A model generated the notes under the pieces. The model was given only the letters and a program-made list of their open reading frames with translations. It had not been told where the DNA came from and ran no database searches. Position numbers and translations under genes: made by a program. Below are positions 1 through 14,145 of a DNA stretch of 64,000 nt, piece by piece. Within the stretch, counting starts at the first letter, position 1. Every line of letters begins with the position of its first letter. Origin of the DNA: Istiophorus platypterus (taxonomy: Eukaryota; Chordata; Actinopteri; Istiophoriformes; Istiophoridae); contig CM029121.1 in the NCBI GenBank assembly GCA_016859345.1, positions 7,846,411 to 7,910,410 of the forward strand, written 5' to 3'.

Positions 1-1862
1 AGTGGTTTTTTTTGTTCATGTAATCTTCTTTGAGGGAAGGGACAGTTAAATATTAATCAAAATAAGAGTCCCGTCCACTCCCTTGAGGTTTTGTGTGTTA
101 ATTTCCATTTGCCTTGTGTCCTTTTGACCCATGAGCTGGTCAATGATCTCTCTGATGTATTAAAACCTGGACTGTTTTTTGTAGAAAGATCTTTTGGGTG
201 ATCATTTAATCGTGGGATGCCAAGAAGGGACACCATTTTGTTTCATAACTCAGAATGTTCATACCTTGAACTCTTTAGGAGCTTAAGGACAGAGGCCAGC
301 CTATCTCCACTACAGTGCCTAAGTTATGGTGTACTGTAGCTATTGCAACTAGGTGGGTGGGCTCTGCAACCATGCTGTGACCTCTTAATATACAACTATA
401 AATTCCTCTTATCATTTGATTTGTATTGTCATTTATCAAATGCCATATAAACTTTGGCAAAATATCAGTCTTCACTAGCAAGAACCTCTACTGCTCAAAG
501 TCAACAGAGGTGGTTATCGTGATAGACCTGAGTCTCGTCCAGTGGGATAATTCTCTTCCCAGGGTAGATCTTTAGCGCTGTGGTAATTTCAGTTATTTGA
601 CAGATGAGAACATAACGCTGTCCTCACACTGGGCGATTTGCTGCAACTTTCCATTTTGCTCAGCAAGAGGCCATCCCTAACCAGGAGCATTTACAAGAGT
701 CCAGGACTTCACTGTCCAGGCAGCAGGGGATGTTGGTCTTGATGGACCTAAAACTTGTTTGATAGGAGTGATTATCTCTCTATTCTCATCCGAGCATTAT
801 GGAGATGTTATGTGCTGACAGATTACAGTATCATGTTCTTCCCAGAGCATACAATTAGCAGCAACCCACTCACTTAGACACTAGGAAGTACCAGATAAAA
901 GTGGGAGAGATGATGATTCACTTGATGATAGGCATTTACAGCCATTTCAGGATTTGAATGACAGGTTTCACTTTTTCATCTCGCTCAAGTAATGTATACC
1001 CTCTTACTGTTTCCGCACGTCGTCATTTGTGTCCAGATGAAATTTTCTGTTCTTCGAGATAACATTGAAGAGGACAGCTAAGTAGTTTCCAGTAGTTCTT
1101 TTCCTTTTCAAGTGTTACTCCTTCCTGTATACTCCTTTCAAATTACAGTATCTGTCCTGTCCATTTGCTACATTTATTTGCCATAAGAAGTTGCACTGAT
1201 AAAAAAGATGCCATGTATGATTCTAATTATTTATGTAAAGATATAACACTTAGAAGCAGATGGATATGCATTCTATTTTTTGTATCACTTTTGTAGCACT
1301 TCTTTCATTTATTATCCTAAAATAAGAAAAGCATATAATCATTTTTTTTTATTTTCCCAATAGATCAAATGACTACTTTCAAACATCATGTTAAAGGTCA
1401 TTGTTCATAGTGACAACAAAGAATAATCACCAACTCTTTAGTCCCCCTTTGCTCCGAAGAGCTTCTGAACATCCTTCAGCTCATTGTTTTCGTTTTCTGG
1501 TCCTCAGCTTTACTGTTTTGTTCCACTCTCACAGCATCTGTTGTCATTCTCAGCCACAACAGTCCAGCACTGATGAGTTTCTCAGGAGTTTTTTTTGGGG
1601 AGCAAAATAGAGCTCAAAGGAGAGAGAATATTGGACTAACATTTGTCTGGCAAATGCAAATGAAATAAATGATGGTAAATGCTAATGTTGCTCTTTCTCT
1701 GGTGGATGTGTAAATAAGCTGTTTATCTGTTTGTTTGTAACAGCTTTACAAACTAGTTACTTAGGCGATAAACATTTTAAATATAAAAAAAAAGATGTTT
1801 TTATTTTTTTGTTTTTTCAATAAAATAACGATGTCAATGATTGTCCATACACTACATATGTT
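1..1862. other. No gene recognised
   Basis: A/T-rich sequence on both strands with only short, random-looking open frames. I recognise no coding motif, RNA gene or named repeat here. Confidence 0.6.
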
Positions 1863-2230
1863 GCAGTCCTCACTTATAGTCATGAGTTCTGGGAGGTGAC
1901 CAATAGGATGAGATCACAGATTTAAGGGACCAGAAAGATTTTGCAGACTTTGAAGTGTGGGTTCACAATGGCACAGGTTGAGGAGCATGGAAATCTAAGT
2001 GGCAGTGCAGCTGAGCTAGTTTAGTTGTCTGATCAGAATGCCAGCTGGTCACTTCGCTGTGGAGGTATTTTGGGCACCTCCAACTGAGAGGAGAAAACAC
2101 TGGAGGGATTACATGCCCCGTCTCATCTGGGAACGATATGGGCTTCCCGTAGAAGAGCTGAAGGATATGACAAGAGAGGACTGCTGGGCTCAAGTAACCT
2201 CCTGCCACAGAGACCTTTTGTCAACATGCG
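1863..2230 (+). mobile_element. LINE remnant, 3' part of a reverse-transcriptase ORF
   Basis: Translation in shifting frames gives phrases typical of the C-terminal end of an abundant fish non-LTR retrotransposon: a SHEFWEVT-like start, then GHFAVEVFWAPPTERR and HWRDYMPRLIWERYGLPVEEL (the last in the frame from 2038). The element is broken by stops and deletions between 1930 and 2030. I would place it among the RTE/Rex3-like LINEs, but the class is recalled rather than tested. Confidence 0.65.
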
Positions 2231-4288
2231 TTTGTGTGTCTGTGTTATATGTGGACTGAGAGTGTAAGTCATGCATTCATACATATTGTGTGATTGTGCA
2301 AGGATGGGAAATGTGTGGGAGTGGGGGGTACATTTTTAAAAAAGCAAGACACAAAGACAAATATGTCTTTTGGCAACAGACATTTCATTTTAGATGACTA
2401 ACAGCTTCACACATGCAAGTGTTTACACATTTTTGTTACACTGTCACCTTAAAAGGTGATTATCTGCTGTGCTTGTGAATGTGGTGTAAATACAAGTAAG
2501 TAAAAAGAAATAAAAACTGTCGTTTTTCTCTCAGTTGAGTCAGGTGGTGGGAGGTATTGGGCGGGGGTACTGTGGCCCCGTTACAATTGCCAACTTAATT
2601 ATTACTTATATGATATCACACTACCTTTTTGTCAACACTGACATTGACGTTGTGACAGAAAATAATTTTAAAAAATGTGAGCGAATCATTTATTTGGCTT
2701 TGAAATAAATTAGAAAATTTCTGTAGCATTCCTCCTCAAATGTCAATTCAAATCATTTTTAGGTAACTAGCAGTCTGCATTGCCTTTCTTTCCTTTTACA
2801 GTGTCAAGTTATCATTTCTCTGATGTTTTTGTACTGAACTGACAGCGCTCAGTTACATGGTGGGACCGATGCCCACATCATTTGCCTTGATTTTCTGTTG
2901 ATGGTCTCTGTTTTTTAAGCCACATGCCCACAATTGCTGCACATGCTGCTACCCAGTTCCTTTTCAATCTGTTACAAGGAAACGACTTTTGCCAAAGTAT
3001 GGGTGAATAACACAAATCTATTCCTGTGCAACAAAGGATTTTTCCTGGAAAAGACAGGTTGTTTACTAAAGCACATTATCCACATAAAAAAATTTCACAA
3101 GCTACCATGCTTTATATACAGTTGCTTGAATCAGAGCAGAATGGACATGTGATTATGTGAAAAATTTGCACATTTATTCAGCAAAGGAAACACGGGGGGA
3201 GATTAGAGAGCTCTCATGAGACAGAGGCAGCTGTTTAGGGCCCCACAGCAACAAAGGACACCAAATGAGCAAATTGCAAATATGGAGTCATCACTTTTTG
3301 CCAAAATATGAATACATCGCGTCTGCCTCTGTGTAGCATTATAGCGTATGTTCCCCCTTCAAGCTCCAGAGTCCTGCCAGAAGTAATATGTTGCAATATG
3401 TTGGTGAAACTTATGAAATATAATGAGTTTAGGGCTCTGCAAAGGAAAAAGATGATTATGCTGCAGAAGTAGCTGGGTAGTATTTATTTGGCATTTGATA
3501 TTTTTCTGTAAAAAGTTGTCCTCATTGGAATCAATTGTATCATACAAGAATTCATCACAACAGACAATGTATCATTCAATCAATACTGGGCAAGTGTTCA
3601 ATATTCACAAGATAGATTTTGCGTTGGGTATCTTTTACACATCATTTTGGAGAAATTAATAGCTGTCAACACAATTTTTATGCAACAGGATGATGGCCTA
3701 CATGGTGCAGATTTTCTCATTTTATTATTTAGAGGCAATTTATACAAATGTAATTTTGATAAAATGCTTTTAGATTTAATATGAAAAATCATCAAGCGCT
3801 TACACTATTAAAGAGTCACTCAATTAATTTTATTCATTAGGTTCAGTTCCCTTATCATAAGACAGGTGAAAACAGTTGTATAATGTCTTCTGTGACTGAA
3901 GGGACCTTTCCAAAGTTTAAAAAAATTACCTCACGGTGTCTTTGTGGTGTGAACAGGGAGGGTCCCTTCAGTTTGGGCTTAAATCTTAAAACTACTAACA
4001 TAGAACATGCATCAGAAACCAGATGTGTAGTTTTTTGAGAAAAAAGACAAGGAGGTTCTAATGAAAGATTGAGCTGTATTATGGGAAGTTTAGGATTATG
4101 TATTTGAGGTACTTGACCCAGTACTACAGGAAATGTTGGCCTCTGCTGTTGGCCTCTGCTGCTTTGATTTTGACCCCTCAACCTCATGGTACAAAGGAAT
4201 ACAAAATCATGAAACAAACATATATTTAATATATGTCAATATATGATCACAGATATTCTGAGAATAAGAGCTGATAAACCAAGCCAGA
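2231..4288. other. No gene recognised
   Basis: No motif is found. A minus-strand open frame of 120 codons (4217-3855) has no recognisable domain and sits just upstream of a LINE remnant, so it is probably decayed repeat or chance. Confidence 0.55.
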
Positions 4289-4855
4289 AATCTTAGTGTC
4301 GGGATCAACTCAGACCTGAATTCTAACAGCCACACTGAGGAAGTTACAACATCAGCGTACTATCACCTTAAGCACATATCAAGGATTAAATGCCTTATGT
4401 CTCAGCAGGATTTGGAAAAACCTGTCCATGCTTTAATCTTCAGTCAACTCATCTACTGAAATGATGTGTTTACAGGTCTCTCTAAAAAAAAATCAATCAG
4501 ACAGTTGCAGCCAAATCACGACGCTGCTACTGGAATCCTCACTAAGTCCAAGTGAGTGGATCATATCAGTCCAGTTCTCAGATTTTACACAGATTTCCTG
4601 TCTGTCAAAGAGTCGATTTCAGGATACTGCTGTTGGTTTATTAAGCACTGAATGGTTTAATGTCAAAATACAGTTCTGATCGGCTGCTACTCTATGAACC
4701 ACCCAGACCTCTTAGGTCTTCTGGGATAGGTATACTTTCTGTCCCCATAGTCAAAACAGGGAGAAACAGAGTTCAGTTTTTCCTCCACATATCTGGAGGA
4801 AAATCCAAAAAGTCTGCAGATCTTTTTCATTTTCTATTGAACTATTTTTAATTTT
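4289..4855 (+). mobile_element. LINE remnant, C-terminal end of reverse transcriptase
   Basis: The phrases SDLNSNSHTEEVTTSAYYHLK, SRIKCLMSQQDLEK and HALIFSQL appear from 4289, followed after frameshifts by LLLYEPPRPLRSSGIGILSVP (from 4675). These are the typical end of the RT-containing ORF of a CR1/L2/Rex1-type fish LINE. Stops and shifts show it is dead. It ends close to the TG microsatellite at 4875. Confidence 0.75.
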
Positions 4856-4870
4856 TTTTCTAAATGTTTT

Positions 4871-4874
<4 letters not shown>

Positions 4875-4927
<53 letters not shown>

Positions 4928-4990
4928 TGTTTGTGTGTGTGTGTGTGTGTGTCTGTGTCTGTCTGTCTGTCTGTCTGTCTATCTGTCCGT
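4875..4990 (+). repeat. Compound (GT)n-(TCTG)n microsatellite
   Basis: About 26 GT units with TTTGT interruptions, passing into a TCTG tetranucleotide run. Confidence 0.95.
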
Positions 4991-6457
4991 CTGAGGCCTT
5001 TGGTGTTATGTAAGGCATAATACAGATTTACCTTGTGGTCAAAATGTGCTATACCAAAAAACTCCTGCCTTGATGATCTCTGAGATAAAGATCAAAGCAT
5101 CTGAAGCCAGAATTCAAGATTGTGTGAAAGTTTTGATCATCGTAATTCCATCAGCAGAGATGGATTTCTCTTGCTATGAGTCCATCTCTTCTGCAGTTAA
5201 GTATAAATAGTGTTTGAATTTACCCAGTTTGTTATCAATAGTAATGAATACTAGTCACACGATGCTAAGGACTCGGACTCAGAACTTGTATACAAAAGAT
5301 AACTGCAAAGAAATTGAAATGTTTGCCCTGAAAATCAAAAAATAAAAACCAGCAAAAAGTTTTCAGGTGATCTGAGGACATTCTCAAAACTCTCACTAGT
5401 CTTGATGCTTTAAGAGAAAGAGTAAAAATTAAATATGAATATCAGGGCAATTACAACTTCTCATACAGATAATCAGGATGTCGCAGAAGACAACTTGGGT
5501 GTGGGGAGCAATTTTCAGAGGCTTAGTTCTCTTAAAGATACGAGGGCTCTATTTTTCAATGCAGAAAGATGACACAGAGTGACACTAAATGACATAATTG
5601 TAATTGTAATTGTAATCAGTCTGAAGCTGACAATTAATATTTCCAATCTGACTGAGCTGATTGACCAACCTGTTGGGCCAGGCCAGTGAGGCCTACAAGC
5701 TAATGGTTAAGTTTGTGCTGGAGACTTGTTATGAATGCAGTTCAAATCCATCATTTTGAAGTTGTTTTAAACAGATGAGGTGCTGAATGTGAATCAGAGT
5801 GTCAGCTTGAGTATCATAACGTGCTTTGTGTGCTCAGTAGCTTGAATCTTTGAAGAGGAGAAGATATAAAAGGGCAATTTGGTGGTGAAGAAGCTATCTG
5901 TTAAATTGATTCCCAACTCATATTTTAATTTAAGATGTCAGCTACAAAAAGCCATTAGCTTTACCGACTGTCCTCTTCTTTTGTCGGACATTGATAACGT
6001 AACAGTAGCCACGAGAGTCCCAGGAGACTGCTCCACTTAAGGGATTGATTGATTGATTATGTTGTTTATTTGTTCTTTGATTTGCATGTAATTGTTTAAT
6101 TGCCAACTCTTTCACTCAGACCTGTTTTTGATACTGTGAACACAATGATTTCCAGAGACAGAGCATAAAACAAAACAATTTAACGACTCAATTTTATGAC
6201 TCGCCATGAAAGATGGGGATCTTTGAGAGCAACATCAGACTGAATTTTAATGCAGAATTACATTTTCAATTTAAAACAATTAATGCTGTAACCCTGTGGG
6301 CTAATAAGTGGAGATTGTGTTTACATGGGAAAAAACACAGATATGTGTAGGCATATACTCAAAGAATCTTCTCAGCTTGTATATATCACCTCTATCAGGT
6401 GAGTTGATATATGCAAATAATACACCAATGAAAGCATGCTTGTGTCCATGTAGATTT
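4991..6457. other. No gene recognised
   Basis: A/T-rich DNA with minor simple repeats: a TTGTAA triplication near 5596-5617 and GATT repeats near 6043-6058. No coding signal. Confidence 0.6.
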
Positions 6458-6484
6458 AAGAAGAAAGAAAGAAATAAAGAAATA

Positions 6485-6548
<64 letters not shown>

Positions 6549-6552
6549 AAAA
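6458..6552 (+). repeat. (GAAA)n microsatellite
   Basis: Purine-only GAAA tetranucleotides with two ATAAAG interruptions at the 5' side. It creates opposite-strand open frames rich in FLSF and KERK that are not genes. Confidence 0.95.
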
Positions 6553-9500
6553 GATGTTAATACCTCCTGGCACCTCCTCTGATGCAGTGTCAGTTTTATG
6601 GAAAGCAAGAGTTAAAGTGCGAACATTGTGAAAATCTATTTTTTCATTTTAAAGTTTCACTTTAAAGGTGACTACATGCTGTGATTTAACTATCCTGCCT
6701 TTGAATATGATATAAATTTGATCATGCTGAAAGTTTCTTTGGGGTTGATGGGATGGATACTGTAGTTGTATTTCTGTTGTCTTTTTTGTCATTATTTGAT
6801 TTAAAATCCTTGTACACAGTTTGATCTTTGATCTTTTAACACCATTAATTGAAATTTTTAACTGGAAAAACATAGGTGTAACTTATTCATCTATTTAGGT
6901 AACTAATTAATGATGGCTTTGTTTTACCTAAGTCTAAGCCAGTCTGCACAATACCTGAAACTTATGTACAGTAATGCAGACATCCCACCCTGCCAACCTC
7001 TTTTCAGGGAGGTAGCGCAAAAGCCCCTGTTCACCATTTGCTAATTACTGAACAGCATACGTATATATCATCTTTATAATTACTTACTCTGGCCGTTTGC
7101 TGAATGCAATTATAATATTCAGTCTCCCAATATATCTCTCTTTGGGTTTTTTCACATTTCCTGAGGTAAATATCTGGCTCTTCAGCCTCAAAATGCTAAT
7201 CTGTGTTCAGCAGCTAGTCACTGACTTTGTCATTCTGTTCTTCGGTGCTTAACATATAGCACCCAGTGGGTTTATCTGCATTTTTTGTCGTTTTTTTTCC
7301 TTTGGTTGTTTTTTTTTTGCTAAAAACAACTCTCTGCATCAGAAAATGAGGGTTAATGAAAGCAATGAGAGTGAACATATTGAGACGTTAAAAGACATTG
7401 AAACCAGTTATTGCTTTTAATGCTGTGGTTTATAGGTATAGGTCAGGCTGTCCGACTGTTATTACGGCTCATGAAATCTTGAAATAAGATCAAATAGACT
7501 AATTTGAAGCAAACTAGTTAAGTCTACTTAAGGCAAATGAAGCCCATTATCACTTAAACCTTAGGTACTTTTTTAGCACCAAATTACTGAAAATTGTATT
7601 CATGTAATTCTTGTTTTTAGGGAGCTAAATTAGACCAAATAGTCTGGCAATTAGAAAACATGACAATGAAAAAAACATGTTTTTATTAACAACAACTCAG
7701 GAAAAGATACATTAATTCATTTGGTCATGTCTTGATAACTGGCTTTTAACACCCACTTTAAAATGTTCTGGTGCTGTGACTAACAAAGTCGTCAGCAATC
7801 ATAAACCAAAGAACTTATTTTGCTGTTATAAAGCAAATATATCCCCAGGGACTATTTTCCAGCAAAGAGACCGTTTTACTCTTTCAAGTCATCAGACCGT
7901 CCTGAACAAACAAGATCATTTTGAAAAAGAAAGAAAGGAAGAAGTAGATAAATAAATAAACCTCAACACAGTTCAAAATGTATGTATCCTCCCATAATTA
8001 ACAAATATTGTACACAGAATTCAAGTGCACACATGAATAAGTTTTGTTAATAAGCCAGAAAAATGAATAAAAAACAGAATTAAAGTTATCAGTTTACAAA
8101 CACTTGCGTTTCTGGCTCTACTCTACTTTTTGTGAGTTCTTCCGATTCAGCTATTGCTTTCTTGTAAAAATGAGTAAAGTCACGACCACAAATAGTGTCC
8201 TTCAGTACTTCAGTATGAATTATACATATCAAGGTCAAAACACATTAGGGATAGGTGAAATAAAAGGTGTGATAACACCCCTCCGGGATGAGAAGAGCGT
8301 CACGGATCATTGCCTTAGGTAGGTCATTGGCGGCATTGTGCCAACAGCCAGGAGGAGGTTAATCTAATATACGGACCAGACTGGTGATGGGCCATGTCTG
8401 GAGAGAACATATAAGTGTCCATAGATGGCTGTTGTACTCGAAGAACAAATGCATAGTTTGTTTTTGTTAAGAGATTTGACTGTGACAGTGTTGTGTATTT
8501 GAAAAGTAAGCACAAAAGAAAAAAATATTTTTGTGTAGTGCCAAAGGTAGTGTAATTATCCACTTTACTGGCGGTGAATGACATTGTACTGTATGTGTGC
8601 ATATGTGTGTAGTGTCTATATGCCTGAAACGACATGAATCTTAATATCACCTGGGAATCTGATGCAACTTAAACAGTAAGAGAAAGTTCATGGGATCACC
8701 ACAATCAGATTTATCTCAGTCTATGGATACTTAATGTGCACATCATAATGAAAGAGAGAAATTAAAACCACTACAGTTATTGAAACAGCAAAGCAGCAGC
8801 AGTCAGTCGGAGTCTATAATATCCCCAACATTGTCACTGCAGAGAAATTAAAAGCACATTTCAGTTGCACAAGAGAAATGAAAGACAATAAGGGTTATCT
8901 GTATACATAACAAAATGCAGAAGTGGTGATTAAACCTTGTAGTGTACACTCCTTCTTTAAACTACCATTTTGCTGATTTCAGGCAAAAAAGATGTGTTTA
9001 ATTTAGATCTATCACATCAAAATAATGGGGAAAAAAGGAAATACAATCAAACCTCATACTTCCAGTATGTAGTTACACCTAATGTATAAACCATCAGTGT
9101 TATCTAAATTTGCATTATGCTTATATCTATCCAGACCCTGGAAAAATGACTTGTTCCACACTCCAAACAACAGCACATTTCGGCAAAGTCTTTCCTATCA
9201 GGCTTTGACCTAATCAGTGAATTTTCTCGTTGTCTTCCTCTGGAACTTAGCCCAAGTCCATGATCTGAGTATAAGAATGAATACAACTTTTGGAACAGAG
9301 AAAACAAACAAACATTAGGCATGGATTTAATGTCCTATGCCTTTATACTCTTAGAATTCTCATAATAGCTCAAATGTGAGGAGCTATCATTTATTGATCA
9401 ACAACAGCTACAAACCCCTATTAAGTGTTAGTAATTTTGCACATTTGAGCAAGTAAATTCTAACATATTGTGACGTTAAGAGGTTATCAGTGGCCAAAAA

Positions 9501-11074
9501 AGAGATCATTTGTCCTTAAAGCAATGTTAAAATAAAATATTATAATGTTTTTAATGTCATCAATGGAAGTAGAAATCCTCATGAAACTGAGAATGTAAAG
9601 TCCTTTATATGCAGACACTACTGTAAGATCCAGCTAGAACCAAGTTCAAACCTTAGCTGGTCGTTATTTTATGATTAGTCTCACAATTATCATACGTCTT
9701 TATGTGTTACCTGTGCTGTGCTGTTCCGTTGATCAGCTGGTAGACCAGTTTTGTGTAGCTGGTTGAGAGGTGAACAGCCAAGTTGATAGTGCTGGTCAGT
9801 TGATGGCAAACCAGTATGATCACGTTGTGCCTGTTCTGATCTGAGATGACAGATCAAGTGATGATGAAAGAAGATCACTTGTCATAATAGTACTTAAATA
9901 CATGGTTGTTATTGCTTTAGACATGAACATGGTAAAACATTGTGGGGCAATTAATAAAAATTAATTGAACAGATAAATAAAAAGATTAGTAAATATACAG
10001 TGGTTTCTATGTTGAATAGACAATGAACCAAGTGCTAGGGTTGGCAGGGTTGAAGAGGCTAAAAACCTATGTGAGATCGAAACCAGTGTCATCAGTTTAT
10101 TTTTTAACATCTTTCAACACTTGCTTTTTATAGTAACAGGGTGCATAGCACACAAACTTGTGTTGTCTTCAGAAGCCAAAATCTTTGTGTTGGCAAGAGA
10201 TTTCAGTTGTGTTTCACACAATCCTGCATCTTGATTTTTTGAGATACTGTTATTTACAACCTATTGATCCTGTGTGGAACCCAAATACAATAGAAATCCT
10301 GACCAGCTCCTTAAAGTCAACCTTTTTGAAATCTTTCCTGCAACACCACACTGACACAGTTCATATAATCAGGCATGAAAGCACTGACAACACCAACGAA
10401 GGGCATATCTACCAAAGGTGACAGTCCCTTTACACCTCTGAAACTTGCCCCTCTACACATTGCTTCTTCCATTATTTTGAGTGTCTCAGTTTTAGTTGTC
10501 AGAATATTGTTCTGGGCCAACAGGGTATATCACTACACCATCTACTGTATGTATTTACCAGGATAGCAACAGAACCCATAGCCATAATAACAATTAAATT
10601 GTTTCATGTTCTGCATCAGTGGCCTGGAAACAGAGACCACACAACAGCACAATACAATGACTCTAGTTTTAATGAGAGTTAAACCTTTTTTCCAAATAAC
10701 ACCATTTGTGTACAACTATGTGGAAGTCTGAACAAAACTTTTCAAAGTAATGTCAGTTTAGTTTTGCCTGACCATGTTCCTGCTAACACCATATTTTGAT
10801 ATCTTTCATTGGCAAGAATTTCAGTAATTGAAATTTGAATTGGTTATGTAGAGGAGAAGGATGATATAAGTGATGGGTTTCCATCAAAGTTGATAAAAGA
10901 GGAAACCCATGTTTCCCTTCACTATTTTCACATTTTCTTTCTCACATTGTCTCACCTTAGCCTTTGAATTCCTTTCTGCCCTCATCAGTTTACCCTCAAT
11001 GCCCTATAATAACAAAGAGAAAACTAAATTTTGGAAGTTTTTAAATGTTTATCTAAAAAGGAAAACTAAAATAT
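6553..11074. other. No gene recognised (4.5 kb)
   Basis: A/T-rich sequence with only short random open frames. No splice-framed exon, RNA gene or named element seen on either strand. Confidence 0.6.
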
Positions 11075-11747
11075 CATATTGACATAAGTATTCAGACCCT
11101 TTACTCAGTACTTAGATGCAGCATATCTGACAGCAATTACAGCCCTAAATCTTGTTGGGTATGATACAAGCTTTGCACTCTGGGATTTGGAGATTTTCTT
11201 TTGTTCTTTTCTTCAGATCCTCTAATGCTCTAATCAAGCTCTGTCAGGTGGGATGGGGACCGTCTGTGGACAGCCATTTTCAGGACTCCCCAGAGATTTT
11301 CTGGAGCACTGTAGACTATTCAATTAGAATATCTCTGTACTTTTCTCCATGGCTTGGTTTTTGGTCTGATATGCATTGTCAGCTGAGAGGCCTTATAGAG
11401 ACAGGTTTTTGCCTTTCCAAAGCATGTCCACTCCATTGAACTGACCATAGTTGGACTCCAATGAAGATGTAGAAACATAACATAGATGATCAAGAAAAAT
11501 GGGAGGTACCAAGTTTAACTTTCAATTGTCATAGCAAAGGTTCTGAATATTTATGTCAATTTGATATTTCAGTTTTTCCTTTTCAACAAGTTTGGAAAAT
11601 TTTCTAAAATTCGTCTTTTGCTTTGTCATTAAGGGTTCTGGTCGGAGATTGATGCCAGAAATGATAAATTAGAGCAATTTCATCTAAGGCTGCAACATAA
11701 CAAAATGTGAAAAAAGCAAAGGGGTCTGAATACTGTCTTAATGCATT
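11075..11747 (-). mobile_element. Internally deleted Tc1-like DNA transposon
   Basis: The left end has AAGTATTCAGACCCTTTACT (11085-11104) and the right end its inverted counterpart GGGGTCTGAATACTGTC, the terminal words of a widespread fish Tc1-like family. Between them GCAATTACAGCC, CTCTGTCAGGTGGGATGGGG and GACAGCCATTTTCAGG are reverse-complement fragments of the transposase gene, so the transposase would read on the minus strand. At ~670 bp against ~1.6 kb for full elements, most of the coding region is missing. Confidence 0.85.
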
Positions 11748-12690
11748 ATATAAATGCATTAAGTTGTTCTGGACCCAATACCCAGAGAAGAAAACAGTCT
11801 CCCTGGCTAAAAAAGAGAGGAAGGAACAAAAAGATATATTTGTATGCAAGTACAGCGCATATAGTAATATAATTTAAGGAAAGGCTATTACTTTAAACGG
11901 GAGAGACAGAGACAGAGAGATCTCTATAATCTGTATCCTTATAGTATTTCTGTCGATTGCACACAGTAAATTTCATGAACAGCTAATAGGATTATACATG
12001 GAAGATAGTGGTTACTATGGTTACCACAGCCTCTACTTAATGACGGCTCTAATCTATCTTTTTGAATTACTATAACCTCTTTGCATTTTGTAGTGTAAGC
12101 CTAAATAAGACCACCCTGAATGTTGAGGCAGCTTAATGTCCAAAAAATTAGGTACAATATAGCTTTTTTTTTTTTTTCTTTGTCTTAATTGCAATAGATA
12201 TATCAGGGATTATATGGGGCTCAGGGAAGAGCATTTATAAGAACAGAGACATATCCTTACCTCTACTATGTTCTTCATTATTGATTTATTCATCAGCACA
12301 TTGGACTCACACAGGACACTAGGACAGGTCTATGATAACACATAGGCTTTAACATTAAGAACTACTCTTTTTAATTTCCAATAATACTTTAAGTCATTGC
12401 CCTTATTGCCCTTTTGAGCAGTGGATTTAAAAAGTGTATCTTAAAGCTTATGTGCTATATGTAACTTACTTACCCTACCAAAACACAACTTTTGGAGAAG
12501 GTAAATAGTTAAAATTAGCAAACAATAAAAGTCATACAAAGCTTTTCCATTTATTTGAAAAATAGCCTCACTTCTAAGCATTCCATCCCCCTCGCTTTTT
12601 GATATGATGGCTATGTCTTACTTCAGTGCAGTTTAATTGTCAAGTGCTTATGTATTTTATATTCTATTAAACTGGTTATTAAAACAAGGA
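11748..12690. other. No gene recognised
   Basis: A/T-rich DNA between a Tc1 remnant and a microsatellite; nothing supported. Confidence 0.6.
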
Positions 12691-12702
12691 CTACCTACCT
12701 AC

Positions 12703-12801
<99 letters not shown>
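12691..12801 (+). repeat. (CTAT)n microsatellite
   Basis: Starts as CTAC units, then about 25 perfect CTAT units with no interruption. Confidence 0.97.
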
Positions 12802-12807
12802 GCCTTC

Positions 12808-12810
<3 letters not shown>

Positions 12811-12886
<76 letters not shown>
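12811..12886 (+). repeat. (GT)38 microsatellite
   Basis: Uninterrupted GT dinucleotides nine bases after the CTAT tract. Together they form a compound, probably highly variable locus. Confidence 0.97.
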
Positions 12887-12889
<3 letters not shown>

Positions 12890-14145
12890 TGTAAAGATAA
12901 GCCAGAAGTCAAGCACTGCTAGAGATGAGCAAATGAACCCGCAGACCATCCTTGCAGAAAGGAGAAAATAAATCCAGAGGGACCACAGCGCACCAATATG
13001 GCTGTTTTCTTAGACCTTTACTAACCAGAACTCTAACTAAGGTACTGCTAATCTGACACTCATCCACAGTTTAGTTTTGAGTGCCATTGCCTGCAGTCTG
13101 CAGTTTAACTAAAACTGGTGAACCTCCACTTTTTTAGAAGTAGTGAATTTACTCTGGAAAACAGCCTGTTTCTAAAAAAGTATCTGTTTTTTTGCAGGCA
13201 TGTAACAGCACCGTTTCCTCAGATGTTGCACAATATCTACAATATTTCACTCTGATCGCAAGTGTATCTGCTGCGTGACCATGAAATAAATGAGAACATT
13301 CCTAGGCGTACCTGATCAAACACAAATTCAAACTCTATTTTCAGTAAAATGTCAGGGAACCCACTTCCACTCCGAACTGGCTTTACTGTGTATGTAGTCA
13401 CACAACTTCTAAAATTTGCTTTGTGTCCAGTTTGAATGCATCCCAAGGCTCATACCACCAGCCTTGATGGTATTGGCACACACCATCTGTGGCTGTGTAT
13501 GTGTGGCCCAAGTTGGTGTAGCGCTTTGGTGAAGCTTGAATAATGGCTGTGTAAGGGTTAATTTAAGCAAGGTTGAAGTGGGAGCTTGAGGCAGCTCATG
13601 GAAGGATGTAATCAAAGATTGTCATAAATGTGATGCGTGTGTGTGTGTGTGTGTGTGTGTGTGAGTGTGTGTATATTTAGCCTTGTGGATGAATCATTGC
13701 ATAATGCATGGCGGTGTGCTGAGAAAGCAGGCCTGCTCCTTTCTCCCACGATGCCTTCTATGATTCAGATCAGATAGAATGCATCAAACAGCTAGCGAAC
13801 TTAGACGTTATGCAGATGGCTATTAAACATCATATGATGCACTTTTTCCTGTAAACGAAGTGCACTGTTATCACAGGTAGCAGAAATGGCCTGCATATAG
13901 ACAGGGACGGAATTTCTGAATCTTCTGTGTTTGGTTGTAAAATGTACATCACATCCTCTCTCAGACATACCCTCATGCATATAAACATTAAAACTAATTA
14001 CCATTTTTAATGTTGTGTCTGATTTGTGTATATAGCATGTGAAACATAAGGCAAGCATGGAAAATATCGACAGATGTTTCAGTGAAGTTACACATTTGAA
14101 AATATAGAACCAAAGTTTAGCTATTTTCAGCTGATTATAGCTAAT
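12887..14145. other. No gene recognised; short (GT)n at 13636-13672
   Basis: Random-looking open frames only, plus one short interrupted GT tract. Confidence 0.6.

Noticed and set aside
3855..4217. 120-codon minus-strand open frame
   Set aside because: No domain, signal peptide or splice context; adjoins LINE debris.
6301..6631. Opposite-strand frames rich in FLSF and KERK
   Set aside because: Translation of the GAAA microsatellite.
12691..12886. CRISPR-like regular repeats
   Set aside because: These are tandem microsatellites without unique spacers, in eukaryotic DNA.
12637..12894. Open frame of repeated YLSI and CVCV units
   Set aside because: Translation of the CTAT and GT microsatellites only.
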